A DNA stretch of 64,000 nt from Phycisphaerales bacterium (GTDB lineage: Bacteria > Planctomycetota > Phycisphaerae > UBA1845 > Fen-1342), in assembly GCA_016716475.1 (NCBI GenBank), contig JADJWG010000002.1, positions 1,054,001 through 1,118,000 of the forward strand. The letters run 5' to 3'. The notes under the pieces were generated by a model. The model did not search any database. It saw nothing but the letters and a program-made list of their open reading frames with translations, and had not been told where the DNA came from. Made by a program: the position numbers and the translations under genes. Positions 8,884 to 16,634 of the stretch are shown piece after piece; within the stretch, counting starts at the first letter, position 1, and each line of letters starts with the position of its first letter.

Positions 8884-11259
8884 CTACGGCGCGGCGGCGA
8901 ACACGTCCTCAAAAAGCCGGGATTGGGAGACCACGTCGAGAAATCGCTCCCACTCGTCACGATCGAGACCGGCGAGTGAGGACTGGGTAAGCGTCGGCAT
9001 ACTGCGGAGCAACCAGCGGGCCCGTTCGATCGCGCGCCCCGCCTCGGTCACATCACCCAACCGCAGATGCACGTTGGCGATCTGAAGGTGCGCCATCAGC
9101 GCCGCGGGCTGGTTGTTGTAGCGCGCCGTGACCTGGCGGTAGATCCGCAGCGCCGTGTCCAGGGCGGCGGGTTCATTCAATTCGTAGTAACAGTCCGCGC
9201 GGTATTGGAGGGATAGCCGCGTCAGCAGCGCCGTCGCCGGTGTCACGGCCTGGACAGACTGGGCATCCAGGTCCGTCAGCAGGGCAGCGTACAGGTCGGC
9301 CGCACGTCGGAAGCGCACCGCACTTTCGGACAACGCCGCTTCGGGCGCTACGCCGGGCCCGGCCCCCGTCCGCAATTGGTACGCGCTGCGGCGATACGCA
9401 TCCGCCAGCATGAATCGCGCCCGCAGGTGATCAGAGCTTTCGGGATACAGCCGGAGGTAGTCTTCCAGCCGCCCGATCTCATCGGCATAACGCTGCTGGT
9501 AGTCGTAGAGTTCGCACAGTGTCAGCAGGGCTTCACGGTACACCGCCGCATCGGGCGCCACGGTGCCGTCGGTCAAGAGGGTCACGAGGCGCAGTTCGGC
9601 CTCGTCGAAGTGCTCCGACCCCAGCCCGACCAGCGCCGCCGCACTCATCAACCGCGCCCGGGCAGCTTCTTCCAGCTTGGGATACTCCGCCGCGACGCGC
9701 TGGTACCAGGCGAGCGCATCCTGTGGCCGGCGGTGGGCCTCCGAAACACGCCCCAGTTGCAGCAGCGCCGCCGGCATGCGCGGATGATCGCTCCGGCCGT
9801 CCACGAATGCCTGGAGCACCCGCTGCAGCGCTCCCAGTCGTCCGGCACGGTCGTACGCCTCCGCCGCAGTCCAGAGCAGATCGGCCAAGCGCGGCTCGTC
9901 GAATCGTGCATACACAGCGGCGTGTTCCAGCGCGATCCCTCCGCGCTCATCGAAGTCTCGCGCGGTTTCACCCGCCGAGGCCGCCGCCGCAGTCAGGCAA
10001 GCCCTTCCCAGACGCTCATACCAATCCAGCCGGGCGGCCTCCTGGCTGGTCGGAGTCAGTTCTGCCGCGAGCGCCAGGTAATCCAAGGCCGCCCCGTAAG
10101 AACCCAGTTCCCAGGATGTCTGGAAAAGTCGCGCCAGTGCCGCCTGCAATTCACCGACGGCGTGCACTCGCCGGGCGTTGTGCAATCCCGGCACTTCGAG
10201 CGCAGCGCGAAAAGCCGCCATCGCCGCTGCCTCGTGGCCGAGAGTCCCCAGCGCCAACCCCCGTCCGATTTCGGCCGCCACGTGCAACCCGGGTTCCGGC
10301 TGATACGCGAGTGCGGCTTCGAAGCTCGCCAGGGCATCTTCCGGCCGCATCAGTTCCAGGTCGATACGCCCCAGCAGCCAGCGGTTCAAGCTCGGCAAGT
10401 GACCGAACTCGTCCAGCCCCAGCGGTACCCGCGGGGCATCGGTCAGCCAGTCATCGACCCACCGTGCCACGGGTGCAGCGGCGTCCGGTTGCCCTTCGTA
10501 CAAGGTCACGAGGGCATCGAGATGCTCGCGATAGCCGCGCAGATCGGACGTGGCGAGCGTCCCGCCGTGCGCATCGAGCAACTCGCGCGCCCGCAGAGTA
10601 TCGCGCTCGTCGAGTGCGTCTGTGACGGCATACCGAAGTGCCCACCATAAGAAGGGCGCGGTCGCCCCCGGGTCATGCAGCACATGATCGAGGATGCGGC
10701 GACGTTCGAAACGTGCTTCCGGCCGTTCGGCCAGGAGATCCACGACAGCCCGCAAGGCGGTGCGCCGATCGTCCGTGGGAAGCCCCGCATCCAACGCCGC
10801 CCGGAAACTGCCAAGAGCCGCTTCCTCGTGCCCCAGCCACAAGCGCGCAAACGCCACCCGGAGGAACATCTCGGCTGTATCCGGCCGCCCCAGTTCTTGC
10901 GCCTGCCGCGCGTGTTCCATCAGATTTTGCAGGTTGAGCGGCTCGTGCCGGTGCGCGCGTTGCTCCGCACGGTACAGCACGCCCGTCATGCGCTCGTGGA
11001 GCATGCCGCGTTCGCCGGGCGGCAGCGGTGGTTCCAGCGCCAGCAGGTTACCGATGGCATCGGCCGCGGCAGCGAAATCCTCGGCTTCCTCCAGCAGTGC
11101 CAGGTCCGCCAGAGCGACAGCGAAATCCACCTGCGGTGGCGGCGGCACCATACGGTACAGGGCCACGCCGACCGCGGTCGCCGCGATCAGCGCCACCGGC
11201 ACCTGCCACCGGCCGACGAACATCTCTCGTGCTGTGCGGGGAATGCCGCGAACGCTCAT
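8884..11259 (-). CDS. Membrane-anchored TPR-repeat protein of unknown role
   Basis: About 791 residues from the ATG at 11259; a GTG at 11292 would add 11. One transmembrane helix near residues 20-36 (VALIAATAVGVALYRMV) is followed by a long Ala/Leu/Arg-rich helical domain with many tetratricopeptide-like units, for example LGRPDTAEMFLRVAFARLWLG and RRPQDALAWYQRVAAEYP. This suggests a periplasmic scaffold tethered to the inner membrane. No catalytic motif is visible. It is the upstream gene of the FlgN-like/kinase/regulator group, 27 bases before the next start, so a flagellar or envelope role is possible but unproven. Confidence 0.75.
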   Translation of the reverse strand: MSVRGIPRTAREMFVGRWQVPVALIAATAVGVALYRMVPPPPQVDFAVALADLALLEEAEDFAAAADAIGNLLALEPPLPPGERGMLHERMTGVLYRAEQRAHRHEPLNLQNLMEHARQAQELGRPDTAEMFLRVAFARLWLGHEEAALGSFRAALDAGLPTDDRRTALRAVVDLLAERPEARFERRRILDHVLHDPGATAPFLWWALRYAVTDALDERDTLRARELLDAHGGTLATSDLRGYREHLDALVTLYEGQPDAAAPVARWVDDWLTDAPRVPLGLDEFGHLPSLNRWLLGRIDLELMRPEDALASFEAALAYQPEPGLHVAAEIGRGLALGTLGHEAAAMAAFRAALEVPGLHNARRVHAVGELQAALARLFQTSWELGSYGAALDYLALAAELTPTSQEAARLDWYERLGRACLTAAAASAGETARDFDERGGIALEHAAVYARFDEPRLADLLWTAAEAYDRAGRLGALQRVLQAFVDGRSDHPRMPAALLQLGRVSEAHRRPQDALAWYQRVAAEYPKLEEAARARLMSAAALVGLGSEHFDEAELRLVTLLTDGTVAPDAAVYREALLTLCELYDYQQRYADEIGRLEDYLRLYPESSDHLRARFMLADAYRRSAYQLRTGAGPGVAPEAALSESAVRFRRAADLYAALLTDLDAQSVQAVTPATALLTRLSLQYRADCYYELNEPAALDTALRIYRQVTARYNNQPAALMAHLQIANVHLRLGDVTEAGRAIERARWLLRSMPTLTQSSLAGLDRDEWERFLDVVSQSRLFEDVFAAAP

Positions 11260-11507
11260 CCTGAGCCCTGGAGATCGCTTCCAGCGAATCACCGCGACCG
11301 GACCACCGTCGGCCCGCCGCGGTCACCTTGTCTATCGGTCGGTTTCCTGGCACGGCTGCATCGAAACTGCGCGTCGAAGTTGCGCGAAGTCGCGGGATCA
11401 CACCTACAGTTAGAATGGACTCCGCCCCGATAGACTGGCGCAGCCCAGGACCCGTCGCCTGCGGACAGCGCCTGCTCGACAGGTCCGGTATACAAGCGAA
11501 CCGCCCC
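11260..11507. other. Divergent intergenic region between TPR and GGDEF genes
   Basis: This 248-base spacer separates two divergent genes and must hold promoters for both. No convincing -35/-10 pair, sigma54 site or hairpin was found by eye. An open frame extends the GGDEF gene upstream to 11328, but it lacks domain content and a ribosome-binding site. Confidence 0.4.
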
Positions 11508-12998
11508 ATGGCCGCGGTCCGAACACAAGTTGTTCTCGTTACGGAAGATGCCGACCTCCGCCGTGCGGCGGAACGGACGCGCCCGGGGAGTGCCGATCTC
11601 CATCTCGTGGCCCCCGCAAACTGGCCCTCAGCCGGTGTCGGCCTGGTGGGTGAACGCTGGCTGGATCTCGAAACTGTCGCCGCGGTCCCCCCCTGCAGTG
11701 GTCGCCGTGTGTATTTCTATACCGATCCCGCGGCCACAAGTGTGGAGCGGCCACCGGGAATCTACATCCGCAAACCGTGCAATGAAACCACCTGCGCGGT
11801 GCTTTGGACCGGAGCGGACCTCGCCGAACGCCCGGCGGGCGCGCCGTTCTTGGGCTCCGGCAGCGACCTTCCGCCGGCTTCACTGGTTGACCTGCCCGGC
11901 TGGGTAACGGCCTTCCACGACCTCGATCTCAAACGCCTCTGCCGCCGTTGTGTGGTTGAACTGCCAGGGCGACTCGGGTTCTCCGCTGCTTCGTTGTACC
12001 TGCATGACTCCGACCGTGGGTTGCTGACCCTGGCAGAAACAACGCATGTCCGGCCCATCGACCTCGCGGTGCGCGTCGCGCCAGGCGACCGGCTCATGAC
12101 CCAGGTGGCCCGCGACGGCCACCCGCTTTGGACACGTTCTGCCACTCAGGAGCGCGCCCTGCGGGGACTGCCGGTACCGGCCGCAGAACTCTACCCGGAT
12201 GATGCCTGCCTCGTGGCACCGCTCGGCTGTGACGGCCAACTCACAGCGATACTGAATTGTTCGCAACCGGTCGCGACGGACCCGCCACTGGAAACGAGCG
12301 AGGTGCACGCGGCCCTTGATTTCGTCGGGCGCTGTCTCCAGCATGCCCGGATGCATGATCAGGCCCGCATCGAAGCCCGTGTCGATGGGCTCACCGGCCT
12401 GTTCAACCAACGCTGGATGTACGAGGCCCTGGCGCGCGAAATCAGGCGCGCCCACCGCTTCAATGCCACGCTCTCGGTGCTGCTCATCGACCTCGATGAC
12501 CTGAAGCATGTCAACGACCAAGCCGGACACGCTGCCGGTGACACCCTTCTGCGTCATGTGGCCGGTCGCATCACTTCAGTCTTGCGCCAATTCGACTGCG
12601 CCGCGCGCGTCGGCGGTGATGAGTTCATCGTCATGCTGCCCGCTACGGATCTGCGCGGCGCGCGGCACGTCGGCAAGCGTCTGCTCGACGCCATTCGTGC
12701 ACAGCCGGCGTATTTTCGCGACACCCCCCTACCAACGACCGCGAGCATCGGGGCCGCTGAGTGGGAGCCGAGCTGGTCCGCGGCGATGCTGCTTGAAGCG
12801 GCCGACTACGCCATGTACCGCGCCAAGTCACGCGGGCGTGATCGGCTCGTGTGCCGGGCGCGCGGGCTGCCGTTGCCCGAGGCCCCCCCCACAACGACCA
12901 TCGCGGGCTCGGAGTCCCGCTTTGCCGCCGAAATCTCCGACCTGATCCTGGCGCCCCGCCCGACACCCGACAGTTCAGTTCCGCCGATAGCACGATAG
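11508..12998 (+). CDS. GAF-GGDEF protein, probable diguanylate cyclase
   Basis: The product is 496 residues from the ATG chosen at 11508. The first 100 residues look like a degenerate receiver-like fold (TQVVLVTEDADLRRAAERTR). A GAF-like region follows (about 120-280), then a full GGDEF domain beginning near ARVDGLTGLFNQRWMYEAL, with the metal-binding LIDLDDLKHVND and an intact GGDEF active site (ARVGGDEFIVML). It should therefore make cyclic di-GMP, which in many bacteria controls the switch between swimming and attachment, fitting its place beside flagellar genes. No EAL domain is present. No RxxD inhibitory site was seen just before GGDEF. Confidence 0.88.
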   Translation: MAAVRTQVVLVTEDADLRRAAERTRPGSADLHLVAPANWPSAGVGLVGERWLDLETVAAVPPCSGRRVYFYTDPAATSVERPPGIYIRKPCNETTCAVLWTGADLAERPAGAPFLGSGSDLPPASLVDLPGWVTAFHDLDLKRLCRRCVVELPGRLGFSAASLYLHDSDRGLLTLAETTHVRPIDLAVRVAPGDRLMTQVARDGHPLWTRSATQERALRGLPVPAAELYPDDACLVAPLGCDGQLTAILNCSQPVATDPPLETSEVHAALDFVGRCLQHARMHDQARIEARVDGLTGLFNQRWMYEALAREIRRAHRFNATLSVLLIDLDDLKHVNDQAGHAAGDTLLRHVAGRITSVLRQFDCAARVGGDEFIVMLPATDLRGARHVGKRLLDAIRAQPAYFRDTPLPTTASIGAAEWEPSWSAAMLLEAADYAMYRAKSRGRDRLVCRARGLPLPEAPPTTTIAGSESRFAAEISDLILAPRPTPDSSVPPIAR

Positions 12999-13015
12999 AC
13001 ACAACGCTGCGCGTC

Positions 13016-13033
13016 AGTGTCCTCTAGGACACT
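13016..13033. promoter_or_regulatory. 7-bp inverted repeat upstream of ParA gene
   Basis: The perfect inverted repeat AGTGTCC-TCTA-GGACACT sits between the GGDEF stop (12998) and the ParA start (13070). It could be an operator for autoregulation or a weak terminator stem; there is no T run. It does not resemble the parS consensus. Confidence 0.4.
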
Positions 13034-13069
13034 CGCAGCGGTTTGGCCCCAGCGCAGGGCCACGCCCGC

Positions 13070-13846
13070 ATGATCATCGCGTTTCTCAACAGCAAGGGCG
13101 GTGTGGGCAAGTCCACTCTCGCGGTTCATGCCGCGACCTGGCTGGCCACACACACGCCCGGAGTGGTAGTGGTCGACGCGGACGCCCAGGCCACGAGCGC
13201 CGGCTGGCTCGCGCGCGCCGCGCCGGAACTGCGCGTCGAGCGCTGCAATACGGCCGAGCGGCTGCGGAACGAGCTCCCCCTTCTGGCGGAGCACTGCCCG
13301 CTGGTTGTCTGCGATGCGCCGGCCACGCTGAATGCCGAAACCGTACTGCTCGCGGCGCTGGCCGACCTGGTGGTGCTGCCGATCGGACCCTCGCATGTGG
13401 ACATCGAGGCGTCGTACCGCACTGCCCGTTTGCTGTACCAGGTTCGCCTGCGCGGCGGGCGCGCCGGCCAGCCGGACGTAATCACGGTGCTCAACCGGGT
13501 GCAACCGCGGATGCGGCTGGCGCAGGTCGCGCTGCAAGCCGTGCGGATGTACGGTTTCCCCGTCGCGCAACAAGTGGTGAATGCCCGGGCGGCCTATGCC
13601 GAAGCCGCCGGTGCCGGCACGGTCGTGAGCCGCCTCGGCCCGCGCGGGCGACCCGCGGCGGAAGAACTGGAACGCTTATGGCACGAGGTACTCGGCCCGT
13701 TCGTACCACAAGCCCTGGTCATCGCGCAACGCACCTGCCCGGCCACCGATCTGGTTATGCCCACACCGCTGTCCGCACCGGCGCAGAACGCTCACAAGCC
13801 CGCGCTGACTACGCGGCCCATTCCGCTAAAGTCGCACTCCCCGTAG
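13070..13846 (+). CDS. ParA/MinD-family ATPase, orphan
   Basis: The 258-residue ATPase starts with the deviant Walker A motif NSKGGVGKST at residues 7-16, preceded by only a short beta strand, so the ATG at 13070 is preferred to the in-frame upstream one. Walker A' follows (VVVVDADAQATSAGW) and the switch II region is VVCDAPAT. The last 40 residues are Pro/Ala-rich. ParA-type proteins use ATP-driven dimerisation to place DNA or complexes. No ParB gene or parS site is nearby, so this is not an obvious plasmid-partition pair. A positioning role, including for flagella or chemoreceptors, is possible. Confidence 0.85.
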   Translation: MIIAFLNSKGGVGKSTLAVHAATWLATHTPGVVVVDADAQATSAGWLARAAPELRVERCNTAERLRNELPLLAEHCPLVVCDAPATLNAETVLLAALADLVVLPIGPSHVDIEASYRTARLLYQVRLRGGRAGQPDVITVLNRVQPRMRLAQVALQAVRMYGFPVAQQVVNARAAYAEAAGAGTVVSRLGPRGRPAAEELERLWHEVLGPFVPQALVIAQRTCPATDLVMPTPLSAPAQNAHKPALTTRPIPLKSHSP

Positions 13847-14023
13847 AGGGGCCGCATCCGCTGCCGCAACGCAGTGGTGTTGAGCAGCTCCCAGAAAGGA
13901 TCCCCGGTGTCCCAATCCTCAACGGAGAATGCGCCGAGGAATCCGCCCCCCCAACACTTCGTCCTCGAAGACATTTGACAACCGCTTCCGAGTACAATTC
14001 GATATTGTCGGTCAGAAACTGCC

Positions 14024-14097
14024 GGGCCCATAGCTCAGTCGGTTAGAGCAGCGGACTCATAATCCGAGTGTCGCAGGTTCGAGTCCTGCTGGGCCCA
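14024..14097 (+). tRNA. tRNA with CAT anticodon (Met or Ile2), host of the integration site
   Basis: A 74-base cloverleaf with acceptor stem GGGCCCA/TGGGCCC, D arm GCTC-AGTCGGTTA-GAGC, anticodon loop CTCATAA and T arm GCAGG-TTCGAGT-CCTGC; discriminator A, no encoded CCA. Anticodon CAT fits elongator Met or the lysidine-modified Ile2 tRNA; I cannot separate them by eye. The 3' part (from 14065) was apparently supplied by the integrated element. The native 3' half now lies at 20911-20943. The present anticodon stem has a G-A mismatch at its outer pair, which the native half would not have. Confidence 0.93.
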
Positions 14098-15551
14098 TCA
14101 TCGAAATGATGCGCAGTAGCGTGCAATTCAGCGCGACGTACTAGGCGATTTTCGCGATTGTCACCCGCGCTACCTTTCTTTCCCGTCGTGCAATTGTGTG
14201 CAGTGTTGCGCGACGAAATGCGCTCCAACCGTCGGGGGTACCGTCGGGGGTCCGAATGGGCCGCGGGCGGGATTGTCGGCGTTGTGTCGTCCGTGCCGGT
14301 CGCCCGTAACCGTTCAGATTCCGGCTTGTCCGGTCTGCCGAGTTTGGGCAGTACGTCGAGTCCGGCCGCGAGGTCCGTCACGCCCAACCGCGAGTAGACG
14401 TTCAGCGTGAGCTTGGGATCGGAGTGCCGCGCGAGGGTTTGCGCCGTCCGCACGTTCACGCCGCCGCGCACCAGCTCCGTGATAAACGTCACCCGCAGTC
14501 CGTGAAAATCGGCCAGTCGGCCCGCGGCGTCCTGATCGGCCAGGAAGCCCGCTTGCCACGCCTCGCGCGTCGCCTTGCCGCCGCCCGTCTCGCGAAACCA
14601 CGCCCACCGCGCCCGGCGCAGGTCCAGCCGCAGCATGTGTGCGGAGCGTTGCGACCAGGTGCCCGGGAATGCTGCGGCGCCCGCTGGCTTGCCTTTGAGC
14701 CACGTCCGCAGCACGTCGGCCAGGTCGTGCCGGATCGGTTGCGTCGTTGCGGTGCGGTTCTTCGCCGACCCGGCCGCCAGCAGCACGGCGGGCCGGTCGC
14801 AATCAAGTTTGAAGTCTGCAACTTTCAGCCGCGCCAACTCGCCCGCGCGGAAACCCGTGCCCAGCGCCGCCTGATACACCACAGCGCGCCCGGGTCCGCT
14901 CAGCCCCCGGAAGTCCCGGCCCACCTTCGCAGCGTCCACGAGCCGCGCTACTTCGTCGGCGGAGAACGCACGCCGCTCATATCGCTTGTCGGCGTCGAAT
15001 CGCAAGCCGCGCAGGTGCGCGAGCGGATTCTCCGGCGCGAGCTTCTCACGCCAGAGCCAGCGTCCGAACGCCTTGCAGTCGCGCAGGTAGTAATGCGCTG
15101 TTCGCAGTGCCACGCCCTCGGCCACCAGCTCACCCGCGGCCGCCTGTACGCGCGCCGCCGTGACTTCGGCGAGCTTCGTCGCCCCAAGCCGGGTGAGAAG
15201 TATTTCGCTCACATGCTTCCGCAGTGAGAGCGTGTGCCTCTTTGTCGCCCCGGTCGCCGCCACGGACGCAATCCATGCGTCAATGTGTTTTGTGAGCAGA
15301 ACGCGCGCCGCGTCGGCGTAGCGCTCTTCGTTCAGCTTCACGATGCCCGCCTTGCGCAGCGCCTCGGCCGAAATCCATCCTTGCAGAATCCGCTCAGCGT
15401 CCTTGCGGTCGCGCGTGCCGGTTGAGCGCTCCGGACGGCCACCGTCGGCCGCAGTCCACTTGGCGTACCAGCATCCGCCCGCGGTTCGCTTGAAGAGCGA
15501 GCCGTGATTCTTGCCGCGTTGCCGCTCTCGCGCTTGCCGCGCCATGTTCAA
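14043..15551 (-). CDS. int: Tyrosine site-specific integrase
   Basis: Phage-type integrase of 502 residues that cuts and rejoins DNA at the tRNA att site. An N-terminal arm-binding region precedes the core-binding SAM-like domain (about 80-170). The catalytic domain carries Arg235 (GTGFRAGELARL), His350 and Arg353 (FHGLRVTF), His376 (ARHSDPK) and the nucleophile Tyr386 (LNVYSRLG), a complete set. The last 18 residues, ending in CDTRIMSPLL, are translated from the antisense of the tRNA gene, so the stop lies inside att. The TTG start at 15551 overlaps the upstream stop (TTGA); ATG 15545 is the alternative. Confidence 0.93.
   Translation of the reverse strand: MNMARQARERQRGKNHGSLFKRTAGGCWYAKWTAADGGRPERSTGTRDRKDAERILQGWISAEALRKAGIVKLNEERYADAARVLLTKHIDAWIASVAATGATKRHTLSLRKHVSEILLTRLGATKLAEVTAARVQAAAGELVAEGVALRTAHYYLRDCKAFGRWLWREKLAPENPLAHLRGLRFDADKRYERRAFSADEVARLVDAAKVGRDFRGLSGPGRAVVYQAALGTGFRAGELARLKVADFKLDCDRPAVLLAAGSAKNRTATTQPIRHDLADVLRTWLKGKPAGAAAFPGTWSQRSAHMLRLDLRRARWAWFRETGGGKATREAWQAGFLADQDAAGRLADFHGLRVTFITELVRGGVNVRTAQTLARHSDPKLTLNVYSRLGVTDLAAGLDVLPKLGRPDKPESERLRATGTDDTTPTIPPAAHSDPRRYPRRLERISSRNTAHNCTTGKKGSAGDNRENRLVRRAELHATAHHFDDGPSRTRTCDTRIMSPLL
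14049..14064. repeat. attL core (direct repeat)
   Basis: Sixteen bases, CAGCGGACTCATAATC, covering the 5' anticodon stem, anticodon loop and start of the 3' stem of the tRNA. They are repeated exactly at 20895-20910. The sequences diverge immediately after the core, so crossover occurred within it. Confidence 0.85.
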
Positions 15552-15847
15552 GCCCCTTTCTCGTAGCGCCCGGCTTTGCGCCGCGGCGCTTGTTGCGTTC
15601 TACGGGTCCGCCCCATATCAACCCCCTCGCGCGGGGTCCGCGTCGCGTGGCGCGGCGTTTCTGGCCGTTCCATGAGCACAAGATTGAGCTCGGCCGCGAG
15701 CTTGTCAACGGCCGGAAGTGTGAGCGTGCGAAGCTCGCGGGCGAATCGCGAAATCTGCGCCACGTCCACGCCCGAAGCAGCGGACAACGCAAGGTAGGTG
15801 CGCCCGTCCGCCGCAATTGCCGCTCTAAGTGTCTCTGATATGTTCAT
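15548..15847 (-). CDS. Small helix-turn-helix regulator
   Basis: A 99-residue protein starting MNISETLRAAIAADGRTYLA; the frame is open further upstream, but that part has no domain content. The segment LSAASGVDVAQISRFARELR reads as a Cro/CI-type helix-turn-helix. The C-terminal third is Arg/Thr-rich and basic. It directly precedes the integrase gene with a TTGA overlap, so it probably controls the integrase or its own operon. Confidence 0.7.
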   Translation of the reverse strand: MNISETLRAAIAADGRTYLALSAASGVDVAQISRFARELRTLTLPAVDKLAAELNLVLMERPETPRHATRTPREGVDMGRTRRTQQAPRRKAGRYEKGA

Positions 15848-15878
15848 GTGTTTACGATACGTCTGCCACCACATTTTG

Positions 15879-16052
15879 TCAACGGGCATTCTCACCCGTC
15901 CCCTGCACCTTGCGGAGCAGTCGGCCGAGTTCAGCCACGCTCGCGCCAGCCCGTGGGCTAACTCCGAGCTTGCGTAATGCCTCCAGTAGTTTGAGCCGGA
16001 GTTTGTCAACGTCCATGCCCGCGGCCGGGTTTGCGCTATTACGTTTCATCAT
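15879..16052 (-). CDS. Small hypothetical protein (57 aa)
   Basis: The tandem ATG ATG start at 16052 opens a 57-residue frame beginning MMKRNSANPAAG and continuing with a helix rich in Leu and Lys (DKLRLKLLEALRKLG, then ASVAELGRLLRKVQG). No known family is recognised. It lies in tandem with the regulator gene, 31 bases apart. Composition matches the neighbouring genes of the element. Confidence 0.45.
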   Translation of the reverse strand: MMKRNSANPAAGMDVDKLRLKLLEALRKLGVSPRAGASVAELGRLLRKVQGTGENAR

Positions 16053-16147
16053 TGCACGCCCTCACATGTATGTTCTTCAATTCTCGCCAGCACCACGCCG
16101 CGCTCTCAAAAGCGGCGGGGTGCGCTCTTCTCTGTAAGAGAAGTCTT

Positions 16148-16246
16148 GGGGCGCGTACTGCCCCTTACGCAAACTGCCCGTAGAGGGCGCGTACTGCCCC
16201 TATGTGATTCGCCCCGTAGAGGGCGCGTACTGCCCCTTACGCAAAA
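16148..16246. repeat. Three direct repeats with a 36-bp period
   Basis: The 14-base string GCGCGTACTGCCCC begins at 16151, 16187 and 16223, exactly 36 bases apart; copies one and three extend to TTACGCAAA. On the minus strand each unit encodes GQYAP in the frame of the winged-helix gene, and the first coding unit forms that protein's C-terminus. A TAG in the second unit ends the frame, after which the remaining units stay in phase. It could be iterons, an operator array or a decaying 12-residue peptide repeat. Confidence 0.8.
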
Positions 16247-16634
16247 CACGGATGCGCAACAGTGTTGCGGCCCTCTTTGTGCCCACCGTCACCGGGACAT
16301 GGGATCGCCGAATCCAGCCAGCCGATTCGAGCACGGTGAGCGCAGCCGACACAGTTTTCAGTCGCCGTATGCCCGTTGCGTCGCAGAGCGTTGCGCGCGT
16401 CGGCGTACAGGTAGATGCACCAGCAGCCGCTTCTAGCAGTGCCAGGTAGACCGTCGGCGCGGCCCAGCACGCTTCCGATACCCGCCGCAGCGTCCACGGC
16501 TCCGGCTTCCGCCCGCGCCGCTTAGGTCCTCCCGCTGGCGCCCCATCCGTTTTAGGCGGCTTGGGAGCCCGCTTGCCGGGCACCATGCCCAGGTAGCGCG
16601 CCTCAATCTCGGCCGCAGTCTCGCCCACGGTCAA
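16200..16634 (-). CDS. Winged-helix protein with a repeat-encoded GQYAP tail
   Basis: A 144-residue protein. A basic linker (KRAPKPPK and KRRGRKPEP) precedes a winged-helix-like domain: TPTRATLCDATGIRRLKTVS as recognition region and VLESAGWIRRSHVPVTVGT as wing. The final residues, VLRKGQYAPSTGRIT, are encoded by the first of the 36-base repeats. The TTG start overlaps the helicase stop (TTGA); GTG at 16628 is an alternative. Position after a DnaB-like gene suggests a replication initiator or control protein that may bind the adjacent repeats. This role is inferred. Confidence 0.6.
   Translation of the reverse strand: MTVGETAAEIEARYLGMVPGKRAPKPPKTDGAPAGGPKRRGRKPEPWTLRRVSEACWAAPTVYLALLEAAAGASTCTPTRATLCDATGIRRLKTVSAALTVLESAGWIRRSHVPVTVGTKRAATLLRIRVLRKGQYAPSTGRIT

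Noticed and set aside
11328..11507. 60-residue N-terminal extension of the GGDEF protein
   Set aside because: Arg/Ser-rich with no domain; the ATG at 11508 gives a sensible beta-strand start.
16148..16246. CRISPR array
   Set aside because: Only three units, with coding overlap and partly similar spacers, and no cas genes in the window.
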